Part shown: piece after piece, positions 16,727-23,334 of the stretch
How positions within the stretch are numbered: the first letter of the stretch is position 1
Layout: each line of letters starts with the position of its first letter
NCBI GenBank assembly: GCA_019744815.1
Contig: JAIEUA010000003.1
Coordinates: 62,001 to 126,000 of the forward strand
From: Phycisphaerales bacterium
GTDB lineage: Bacteria > Planctomycetota > Phycisphaerae > Phycisphaerales > UBA1924
Direction of reading: 5' to 3'
Length of the DNA: 64,000 nucleotides
Translations under genes and position numbers: made by a program
The notes under the pieces: model-generated
The model's database searches: none
What the model was told of the DNA's origin: nothing
The model's input: only the letters and a program-made list of their open reading frames with translations

Positions 16727-18540
16727 CATTGCTCTGCGTTCCCATCATGGTCCACGACATCGACGCCGCTCTGGCCGACGCGGCGGCGGCGAAGTCGCTC
16801 GGGGCTGACATCGTTGAGTTCCGCATCGACGAGTTCTTCGACGGCGGGCACTCGGAGGCCGATCCGGGGCGGCAGACACGCGAGATTCTGCGGCTGGTGC
16901 ATCAGTCGGTGCTGCCGGCGATCGTGACGTGCCGCAGCGCGAGCGAGGGTGGCGGGTACGACGGCGACGAGACGGATCGGGTGTCGCTGTACGAGCGGCT
17001 CGGCACGGCGGAGGGCAAGAACGAGACGCCGCCGCGGTATCTGGATATTGAACTCGCCGCGTACACGAGATCCGAGAACATCAAGCAGAAGGTGAATCTC
17101 GCGGTCGAGCACAGTGAGCAGCAGCGGGCGGTGTCGACGGGGCTGATTCTCTCGATGCATGATTTTCAGCAGCGGCCGTCGGATCTGTCGCGGCGGTTGC
17201 TGCTGGCGCGGCAGCAGCCCGCGGCGAAGGTGACCAAGCTGGCGTTCCGCGCGAGGTCGCTGCGGGACAACCTGGAGCTCTTCGAGATTCTGACGCAACG
17301 CGATCGGCCGACGATTGCGCTGGGTATGGGTGAGTTCGGGCTGATGAGCCGCGTGCTGGCGCCGAAGTTCGGCGGGTTCCTGACGTTCGCGAGTCTGCGG
17401 CCGACTGCGACCACGGCGCCGGGGCAGCCGACGGTGTCGGAGTTGCTCGATCTCTATCGCTTCCGCTCGATCAAGCCGACGACGAAGGTTTACGGCGTGA
17501 TCGGCTGGCCGGTGGGGCACAGCTTGTCGCCACTCGTGCACAACGCGGTGTTTGGCTCGACTGGATTCGACGGCGTCTACCTGCCGCTGCCGATTCCGAG
17601 TGCGGATGCCGAGAACAACGAGCTCAGCGAGAGCGCCCGTGCGGAGGCGACGTACACGAACTTCAAGGCGACGCTGGGTGCGTTGATTGATGATCCGCGG
17701 CTGGACTTCAGCGGCGCGAGCGTGACCTTGCCGCATAAGGAGAATCTGGTTCGCTTCGCGCTCGAGCGGTTCAAGAGCGAAGCGGGCGTGTGGTCGCTGG
17801 ACGCGGTGTCGCTGCTGACCGGGTCGGCGAACTCACTGGTGATCGAGCGTGAGGCGAGCGGTGAGGGATCGCGGGTTGTGAGAGCGCGGGTGTTCAACAC
17901 GGACGTGCCTGCGGCGGTGGGGCCGCTGCGCGAGGCGCTGGGCACGCTCGAGGGCAAGCATGTCGCGGTGGTGGGGGCGGGCGGCGTGGCACGCGGCATT
18001 GCGTTCGGGTTGGCGGTGGCGGGGGCCCGGGTGACGATTTTCAATCGCAACAGGGCCAAGGCTGAGACGTTGGCCTTGGAGTTGAGCGAGGCTCTGAAGA
18101 AGGCTGGCGCGGGGCCTGGAAGGCCCCGCCCCCTGAGCAGCCCGGCCTCTCGCGGGGGCGGGGCCTTCCAGGCCCCGGCGGTTCTGGGGCGGGGTGCGAT
18201 CGACGCCGCGACGATGGAGCAGCTTTCCTCGTTCCGGGGCGACGCTTTCGTCCAGTGCACGCCGGTGGGTATGAAGGGTGGGCCGGACCCGGAAGGCTGC
18301 CCGATCTCGGTGGGGGCGCTGGCGGAATCTGGCAACTGCGGGGCCGGGACGGTCGTATTGGAGACGGTGTACAACCCCCGGGAAACGCCGCTGGTGCGCG
18401 AGGCGAAACGCGTGGGCTGGCGGGTCATCGAAGGGGCGACGATGTTCGTGCGGCAGGCGGCGGAGCAGTCGGGGGCGTGGACCGGAAACGACGCGCCGAT
18501 CGAGTTGATCGAGAGACTCGTAAACGAGCCCCGAGCGTAA
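16723..18540 (+). CDS. aroDE: Bifunctional 3-dehydroquinate dehydratase / shikimate dehydrogenase
   Basis: This 605-residue fusion catalyses two consecutive shikimate-pathway steps. The N-terminal type I dehydratase (about 1-235) has the catalytic His146 (SMHDF) and Schiff-base Lys172 (KVTKLAF). The C-terminal shikimate dehydrogenase (about 250-605) has the substrate loop GWPVGHSLSP, VTLPHK, the NADP-binding VVGAGGVARG and EGATMFVRQA. Start GTG 16723 overlaps the upstream stop. A 66-bp palindromic repeat (18111-18176) is inserted in frame after the NADP helix. The last residues NEPRA plus the stop codon come from a second repeat family. aroB lies elsewhere in the window, at 36.2 kb. Confidence 0.93.
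   Translation: MTLLCVPIMVHDIDAALADAAAAKSLGADIVEFRIDEFFDGGHSEADPGRQTREILRLVHQSVLPAIVTCRSASEGGGYDGDETDRVSLYERLGTAEGKNETPPRYLDIELAAYTRSENIKQKVNLAVEHSEQQRAVSTGLILSMHDFQQRPSDLSRRLLLARQQPAAKVTKLAFRARSLRDNLELFEILTQRDRPTIALGMGEFGLMSRVLAPKFGGFLTFASLRPTATTAPGQPTVSELLDLYRFRSIKPTTKVYGVIGWPVGHSLSPLVHNAVFGSTGFDGVYLPLPIPSADAENNELSESARAEATYTNFKATLGALIDDPRLDFSGASVTLPHKENLVRFALERFKSEAGVWSLDAVSLLTGSANSLVIEREASGEGSRVVRARVFNTDVPAAVGPLREALGTLEGKHVAVVGAGGVARGIAFGLAVAGARVTIFNRNRAKAETLALELSEALKKAGAGPGRPRPLSSPASRGGGAFQAPAVLGRGAIDAATMEQLSSFRGDAFVQCTPVGMKGGPDPEGCPISVGALAESGNCGAGTVVLETVYNPRETPLVREAKRVGWRVIEGATMFVRQAAEQSGAWTGNDAPIELIERLVNEPRA
18111..18176. repeat. Family B inverted repeat within aroDE
   Basis: Left arm GGGGCCTGGAAGGCCCCGCC begins at 18111. 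The complementary right arm occupies 18155-18176 and includes GGGGCCTTCCAGGCCCC. The element is 66 bp, exactly 22 codons, so it preserves the reading frame. A single arm recurs in frame at 49858-49880 in another gene. Confidence 0.85.
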
Positions 18541-18597
18541 GCGAGCGGGGTTCGAGAGTCGGACGAGGCAACCCACTCGCTTACGCTCGGGGCTCGT
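18523..18597. repeat. Family A inverted-repeat pair at the aroDE stop
   Basis: Arm 1 (18523-18551) begins AACGAGCCCCGAGCGTAAGC and arm 2 (18571-18597) ends CGCTTACGCTCGGGGCTCGT. The arms can pair over more than 20 bp with one or two mismatches. The TAA inside arm 1 is the stop codon of aroDE. It may also act as a transcription end, though no T-run follows. Confidence 0.85.
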
Positions 18598-18659
18598 CAA
18601 GACGGGCATGTCAAAACGGGCATGTCGAGACGAGCTGATGCAGGCCGCGGAGGCGTTGT

Positions 18660-19049
18660 ATGTTCCGCAGTGCGATTTTGTATCCGCGTGGGTATTCGTG
18701 GTTGATCACGCTGGCCGTGCTTGATGTGTTTTGTACGTATGTCATCCTGCGGCTGGGCGGGATCGAGCTCAACGGCATCGCGAATTGGTTCCTGCACGCG
18801 TTTGATCTCTACGGCTTGATCGCGCTCAAGTTCGGGTGTGTGGCGCTGGTGCTCACGATCTGCGAGGTCGTCGGGCGTCTGCGGGCGAGCACGGGCACGC
18901 GGCTGGTGACGGCGGCGATCGTGATCAGCGCGTTCCCGGTGGCGGTGGGGGCGGGGCAGTTGGCGGCGGCGCGGTTTGGTGTGCTGAACACCACGCCGTC
19001 GATTGCGCTCGAACCCTTGGCGTGGAACGGCGTTACCAGTTCCCGCTGA
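18660..19049 (+). CDS. DUF5658-like small membrane protein
   Basis: This 129-residue protein has three or four hydrophobic segments (WLITLAVLDVFCTYVIL, ANWFLHAFDLYGLIALKFGCVAL, VTAAIVISAFPVAVGAGQLA). The pattern LDVFCTYVILRLGGIELNGIAN resembles DUF5658, which has the form D-x3-T with E-x-N downstream. Role unknown. Its 3' end overlaps the convergent dehydratase gene by 17 bp. It lies 120 nt after aroDE, separated by the family A inverted repeat. Confidence 0.65.
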   Translation: MFRSAILYPRGYSWLITLAVLDVFCTYVILRLGGIELNGIANWFLHAFDLYGLIALKFGCVALVLTICEVVGRLRASTGTRLVTAAIVISAFPVAVGAGQLAAARFGVLNTTPSIALEPLAWNGVTSSR

Positions 19050-19551
19050 TGCCGCTGCTGGTGAGCAGGGTGCGGAACGATTCGCCGAAGACGAAGTTGT
19101 GCTCGGGGAACTGTTGCCCGGACATGTTGTTGTCCAGGTGGCTGAACATCAGGTCGATGGCGCCGATGGTGGTCGCGGTGGAGCCGGTCGCGGTGTGCTC
19201 GATGAGTTCGATCGTGCCGACGGTGGAGGCGCCGACCTTGTCCATCTGGCGGATGGTGGCGGTGTAGCGGAGCGTGTGCCCGGGGAGGGCGTCGCGGCTG
19301 ATCTCGAACTTTCCGATCTTGGCGAGGATGACCTTCTCGCGGAAGTCCTCGGCGTGGCCGACGAGGATGCCGGCGGTCTGGGCGCAGCCCTCGACGATGA
19401 GGCTGGCGGGCATGACAGGCAGTGCGGGGCGGCCGTCGCTGGCCGGGAAGTGATCGTGCAGATGCTCCTCGGCGAGGCTGACGTGCTTGACGGCGACGAG
19501 GCGCTGCTTGGGCACCAGCTCGACGACGCGATCGATCCACATCCAGCGCAT
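19033..19551 (-). CDS. Hotdog-fold 3-hydroxyacyl-ACP dehydratase (FabA/FabZ-like)
   Basis: This 172-residue hotdog protein carries the dehydratase signature HDHFPASDGRPALPVMPASL followed by IVEGCAQTAG. That places the catalytic His and the acidic residue (Glu in IVEG) as in FabA/FabZ. It is longer than FabZ because of a C-terminal extension. The acyl carrier protein gene ends 4 nt upstream of its start, and a second hotdog gene precedes that, so the three form one minus-strand set. Reaction inferred: dehydration of 3-hydroxyacyl chains carried on that ACP. Confidence 0.82.
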   Translation of the reverse strand: MRWMWIDRVVELVPKQRLVAVKHVSLAEEHLHDHFPASDGRPALPVMPASLIVEGCAQTAGILVGHAEDFREKVILAKIGKFEISRDALPGHTLRYTATIRQMDKVGASTVGTIELIEHTATGSTATTIGAIDLMFSHLDNNMSGQQFPEHNFVFGESFRTLLTSSGISGNW

Positions 19552-19555
19552 GGGT

Positions 19556-19942
19556 TTACTTCGCCGCGAGCTTGCGCTCGACGAACGTCACGAGGGCGTC
19601 GACGGTGAAGACCTCGGCGACCTTGGCGATCTGGGGGTCGGCCTCGAACTTGGAGAAGTCGGCGTGGGGGAGGCGGGCGCGGAGGGTGGCGATGCCCTTG
19701 GGGGTGACCTTGCCTTCCTTCACGAACTCGGGGTCCTGCTTGACGTTCTCGGGGAAGAGCTCGCCCTGAGCGATCTTGAAGCCGAAGGTCTGCTCGAGCT
19801 TGAAGACGATGTCGAGGAAGTCGATCGACTCGGCGCCGAGGTCGGTGGTGAGGCGGGCGGAGGGAGTGACGTCTTCCTCATCGACGGCGAGGGCGTCGAC
19901 CAGCACTTCCTGAATCTTGGAGAAGATCTCGTCGCGTGTCAT
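19556..19942 (-). CDS. Acyl carrier protein with internal extension
   Basis: This 128-residue carrier has the phosphopantetheine attachment motif DLGAESIDFLDIV with the Ser at the start of helix II. Classical ACPs are about 78 residues. Here some 45 extra residues (from about LFPENVKQDP to ADPQIAKVAE) separate helix II from the final helix (FTVDALVTFVERKL). The two flanking dehydratase genes suggest a dedicated carrier for one acyl pathway rather than the general ACP. No ketosynthase or ketoreductase lies nearby. ATG 19942. Confidence 0.88.
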   Translation of the reverse strand: MTRDEIFSKIQEVLVDALAVDEEDVTPSARLTTDLGAESIDFLDIVFKLEQTFGFKIAQGELFPENVKQDPEFVKEGKVTPKGIATLRARLPHADFSKFEADPQIAKVAEVFTVDALVTFVERKLAAK

Positions 19943-20085
19943 TCGGGCGGTTTCCTTGGGCGGCCCGGCTCACGCACGGAGGGAGGCGGGCGTCGGGACT
20001 TGGGACGCGATGATAGCCGAGGCGGATGCGAATAGATGCCGCACGGGGAGGGACGTTACGGGGTGAGGATGGCGAGGCGGGGAAG

Positions 20086-20122
20086 AAAGCTCAAAGCTCA
20101 AAGCGAGAAAGCTCAAATCGAG
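20086..20122. repeat. AAAGCTC heptamer tract
   Basis: AAAGCTC repeats, interrupted by AAAGCGAG, lie in the 296-bp gap between the two minus-strand fatty-acid genes. On the minus strand it reads TTTGAGCTTT, like the tracts at 9287 and before atpH. Confidence 0.45.
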
Positions 20123-20191
20123 GCATGGGGACAGAGGGGGCGGAGCTTTGTGTCGGTGGGAGTGACGGGATGAAGCGGACGGCGCGTCGGC

Positions 20192-20219
20192 ACGGCTTGG
20201 CCCCGACCGGCCAAGCCGT
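20192..20219. repeat. ACGGCTTGGCC palindrome
   Basis: ACGGCTTGGCC, centre CCGACC and GGCCAAGCCGT form an 11-bp perfect stem just past the 3' end of the dehydratase gene. It is related to the inner palindrome at 9156-9183. Confidence 0.75.
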
Positions 20220-20238
20220 AGCTCCCGGAGTGAGGAGC

Positions 20239-20637
20239 TCACGAGACTTTCACGGGCCTGAGCAGAAAGCGGCCGGAGACGGCGGTGGGCGGTTCGGTGG
20301 AGGCGTTGGGTTCGAGGAGGGTGCCCTCGCCCTTGAAGTCGATGGTGCCGTCGTCGTTCTTTTTGTGGAGGGTGACGTCGACGCGGAGGGTGGCGCCGGG
20401 ACGGACGAAGGCGCCGTACTTGAGGGCGCGGACCTGGCCGAGGACCATCGGCACGGACGCGGAGTCACAGAGTCGCCGCGCGGCCTGGACCATCGCCTCG
20501 AGCATCATGACGCCGGGCAGGACGGGGTAGCTGGGGAAGTGGTCCTGCAAGTACTCCTCGGCGCTCGAGACGTGCTTGAGCGTGACGATGCGGTCGGCGG
20601 ATTGCTCGATGACGCGATCGACGAGGGAGAAGTGCAT
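20239..20637 (-). CDS. 3-hydroxyacyl-ACP dehydratase, FabZ type
   Basis: This 132-residue hotdog protein has the canonical FabZ active site, HFPSYPVLPGVMMLEAMVQA: His at the start of the central helix region and Glu in MLEA. The ATG at 20637 gives MHFSLVDRVIE, the usual N-terminus; the open frame further upstream is translated repeat. Its leader contains the octamer array 20639-20712 instead of a Shine-Dalgarno. It is followed on the same strand by the extended ACP and a second dehydratase. Two dehydratases around one ACP suggest a specialised acyl chain, but the product is unknown. Confidence 0.87.
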   Translation of the reverse strand: MHFSLVDRVIEQSADRIVTLKHVSSAEEYLQDHFPSYPVLPGVMMLEAMVQAARRLCDSASVPMVLGQVRALKYGAFVRPGATLRVDVTLHKKNDDGTIDFKGEGTLLEPNASTEPPTAVSGRFLLRPVKVS

Positions 20638-20638
20638 G

Positions 20639-20712
20639 GGGGGAAGGGTAGAGGGGAGGAGGGGAGCAGGGGAACAGGGGAACAGGGGAACAGGGGAACA
20701 GGGGAACAGGGG
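20639..20712 (-). repeat. Octamer array in leader of the FabZ-type gene
   Basis: On the plus strand AACAGGGG is repeated five times at 20673-20712, preceded by the variant AGCAGGGG and by further degenerate octamers. On the gene strand this reads CCCCTGTT x5, CCCCTGCT, CCCCTCCT, CCCCTCTA and then CCCTTCCCCCC just before ATG. Units CCCCTGCT and CCCCTCCT are shared with the leader at 6169. Confidence 0.85.
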
Positions 20713-20839
20713 ATGACACGGCGCGCGCGGTGACGGGGTGCAGACTCTTTGGTTTCTGCGCATGATCCGCGTCTCTACGTTCTCTGCGTCTTCTTTCTCC
20801 GTCGGCGCGAATCGCTACGCTCCTCGTGTGGCCACGGTG

Positions 20840-21583
20840 ATGGACGATGCCATCTGCATCCGGGTGTGGGACTGGTCGGAGACGAGCCAGACGGTGTCGT
20901 TGTTTTGTCGGTCGCACGGCGTGGTTCGCGGGCTCGCGAAGGGGGCCAAGCGGCAGGACGTGCGTTTCTCGGGTGGGTACGAGCTCTTTACGCGCGGGCA
21001 GGCGGGGATGCTCATCAAGAACCACGACGGGCTCGCGACGCTGACGGCGTGGGATCTGAGCGAGATTTTTCTTGGGGTGCGGAAGGACCTGGCGCGGTTC
21101 CATGTCGCGATGGCGATGCTGGACCTGACGCACCACATGATCCGCGATCACGATCCGCACGAGGCGATGTTCGATGCGTTGGTGGATGGCGGGCGGCGGC
21201 TGACGAGCGAGGGGGCGACGGTGCCCGCCGCGGCGTTGCTGCGGTATCTGTGGGTGACGCTGGTGGAGTGCGGCTATCGGCCGGAGCTGTCGCGGGATGT
21301 GCGGCGAGAGTCGGAGCAGGCGCTCGAGACGCAGAGCGTGCGGGTGTTTGTGCCGCGGCTGGGCGGGTTTTCGGCGGTGGCCGAGGCGGGTGAAGAAGCG
21401 TGGCGGGTGCGGCCGCAGACGGTGGAGCTGTTGCGACTGGTGGACGGAGGTGGGGTGGAGGGCGCGGATGGGGAGGCGTTGATCCGGGCGGTGGCGTTCC
21501 TGGCGGCGTATGTCCGAGAAGTGCTCGGGCAGCCGGTGGAAGCCCTTGATTCGGCGGTTTCGGCGCTTCGGAAGAAGTCCTGA
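20840..21583 (+). CDS. recO: DNA repair protein RecO
   Basis: This 247-residue protein, RecO of the RecFOR recombination-mediator pathway, loads RecA onto SSB-coated single-stranded DNA. The N-terminal OB fold is evident (AICIRVWDWSETSQTVSLFC then SHGVVRGLAKGAKR), followed by the helical domain. The cysteine zinc site found in some RecO proteins is absent. I use ATG 20840; GTG 20828 is an alternative, and the still longer frame is translated repeat leader. It is divergent from the FabZ-type gene. Confidence 0.85.
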   Translation: MDDAICIRVWDWSETSQTVSLFCRSHGVVRGLAKGAKRQDVRFSGGYELFTRGQAGMLIKNHDGLATLTAWDLSEIFLGVRKDLARFHVAMAMLDLTHHMIRDHDPHEAMFDALVDGGRRLTSEGATVPAAALLRYLWVTLVECGYRPELSRDVRRESEQALETQSVRVFVPRLGGFSAVAEAGEEAWRVRPQTVELLRLVDGGGVEGADGEALIRAVAFLAAYVREVLGQPVEALDSAVSALRKKS

Positions 21584-21710
21584 AGTCGAGGCCAGCGTCT
21601 TTCCCAGTTTCAGTTGAAGGCACAAGTTACCGATTGTGAAGTGGGGAGCGGCTACCCGATTGGGGACGCCGCGGCTGTGCTACGTCTCGAGTTGCGTTGG
21701 CAGAGTTGAC

Positions 21711-23198
21711 ATGGACCACGAACTCATAGAAGAGATCCTGAGCTGCTCGTCGCTGCCTTCGCTGCCGGCGGTGGCGATGCGCGTGGTGGAGCTGACGGCC
21801 AACCCCGACGTCAAGCTGCCCGAGCTCGCGCAGACGATTCAGAACGATCAGGGCCTCGCGTCGAAGGTGCTCCGCACGGTGAACTCGTCGTTCTACGGAT
21901 TGACGACCCGGTGCGGGAGCATCAACAAGGCGATCGTGCTGCTGGGCCTGGGCCCGGTGAAGGCGCTGGCGCTGTCGTTCTCGCTGATCGGATCGATCGG
22001 CGAGCAGGAAGACGGGTTTGACTATCAGGGCTACTGGCGGCGCGGGTTGTACACCGGCGTGGCGGCCAAGCTCTTTGCGGATCATTTGAAGCTCGAGACC
22101 GGCGACGAGGCGTTCCTGGCGGGGCTGATGCAGGACATCGGCGTGGTCGCGCTGCACCGGGCGCTGGGGTTCCGGTACGCGGAAGTGATGGAATCGACCA
22201 AGGGCGATCACTCGCAATTGGTGAAGGCCGAGCTGTCGGCGCTCGAGGTGCAGCATCCCGAGATCGGGGCGATGCTGGCGCAGCGGTGGAAGTTCCCGGA
22301 TCAATTGGTGATGCCGGTGCGGTATCACGAGCGGCCGACGGCGGCGCCGCAGGGGCATCACGAGCTGGTGCGGCTGGTGGGGCTGGGGAATCTCGCGCAC
22401 GACGCGCTGACCAACGAGGACCCGGCGCCCGCGCTGCGGAAGCTGTACGAGCGCGCGGATCAGTGGTTCGGGATCAAGTCCGACGCGACCCAGGGGCTGA
22501 TGAAGAAGATCGCCGAGGGCGCGAAGGACATGTCGCGGAACCTGCACCTGGACACCGGGGCGTCGGTGGACGCCGAGGCGATTGTCCGCAAGGCCGAGAA
22601 GACGATGGTCGAGATGGCGTCCAAGCCGGGCGGGGGCGGCGGCCAGACGCTGGACAACCTGCTGGTGGACGCGGATCAGTACGACCCGCTCACCGGAGCT
22701 GTCGGGCGCACCGGGTTTGATAAGGCGCTGCGGAACGGCTTTGAGCTCTCGGGCAAGAACAACGAGGCCTTGACGCTGGTGCAGGTCGGCATCGACGGCC
22801 TGCGCCACGCGACGATGAAGATCGGCTCGGGCGCGGGCGACGAGACCGTCAACGCCTGCGTGATGCTGATGCGAAAGCACTTCGGGCCGTTGGGCGGCGT
22901 GGTGTGCACGCTGGGCGGTGACATCTACGCGCTGGTGCTGTACGGCGCGTCGGCCAAGGACGCGCAGAAGGCGGCTGAAGAGTTCCGCTTCTCGTTCGAG
23001 AAGGCGGTGATCACCTGGCCGCTGGGTGGTGGGTCGCTGAAGGTGAGCATGGGGATCGCGTCGAACGACCCGGCGGCGGGATCGACGTTCTCGTCGGTCC
23101 AGGAGCTGGTGATCTCGGCGGTGACGGCGCTCAAGACGGCGCGGGCCGGGGATGGGCGCGGGATCGAGCTGGGGGCGCCGAAGAAGGCCGCGGCTTAG
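21711..23198 (+). CDS. HDOD-domain signalling protein with degenerate GGDEF domain
   Basis: This 495-residue protein has an N-terminal HDOD domain (about 10-215: SLPSLPAVAMRVVELTANPD, VNSSFYGLTTRCGSINKAIV, DEAFLAGLMQDIGVVALHRA). It is followed by a helical linker and a C-terminal domain laid out like GGDEF (YDPLTGAVGRTGFDKAL onwards). The signature there reads LGGDIYAL instead of GGDEF, so cyclase activity is unlikely. HDOD proteins lack the HD phosphodiesterase residues and act in regulation. ATG 21711 is preceded by TTGAC but no clear Shine-Dalgarno. Role: probably a signal-responsive scaffold. Confidence 0.82.
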   Translation: MDHELIEEILSCSSLPSLPAVAMRVVELTANPDVKLPELAQTIQNDQGLASKVLRTVNSSFYGLTTRCGSINKAIVLLGLGPVKALALSFSLIGSIGEQEDGFDYQGYWRRGLYTGVAAKLFADHLKLETGDEAFLAGLMQDIGVVALHRALGFRYAEVMESTKGDHSQLVKAELSALEVQHPEIGAMLAQRWKFPDQLVMPVRYHERPTAAPQGHHELVRLVGLGNLAHDALTNEDPAPALRKLYERADQWFGIKSDATQGLMKKIAEGAKDMSRNLHLDTGASVDAEAIVRKAEKTMVEMASKPGGGGGQTLDNLLVDADQYDPLTGAVGRTGFDKALRNGFELSGKNNEALTLVQVGIDGLRHATMKIGSGAGDETVNACVMLMRKHFGPLGGVVCTLGGDIYALVLYGASAKDAQKAAEEFRFSFEKAVITWPLGGGSLKVSMGIASNDPAAGSTFSSVQELVISAVTALKTARAGDGRGIELGAPKKAAA

Positions 23199-23283
23199 AA
23201 CGCAACAGCTTGTGATTGGTGTGATCGGTGGGCGGCTTTGTGCCGTGCGACTGATGTGGCGTGGTCGTCATCGTTGCAGACGG

Positions 23284-23320
23284 CATCAGTCGCGCCGTGC
23301 CGAGCCACGGCGGACTGATG
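23284..23320. repeat. Family D 37-bp repeat, copy 1
   Basis: The copy begins CATCAGTCGCGCCGTGCC and ends CGGACTGATG, so its ends are themselves an inverted repeat. The exact reverse complement of all 37 bp is found at 46539-46575. A further degenerate GACTGATG occurs at about 23249. It lies between the HDOD gene and the convergent sthA gene. Confidence 0.88.
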
Positions 23321-23334
23321 ACACCCGAACCGGT

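Noticed and set aside
18571..18660. Family A hairpin after aroDE as a classical intrinsic terminator
   Set aside because: The stem is strong but no T-run follows on either strand, so I list it as a repeat only.
20673..20712. Possible CRISPR-like direct repeat array
   Set aside because: Units are 8 nt with no spacers and no cas genes are nearby; it is a short tandem repeat.
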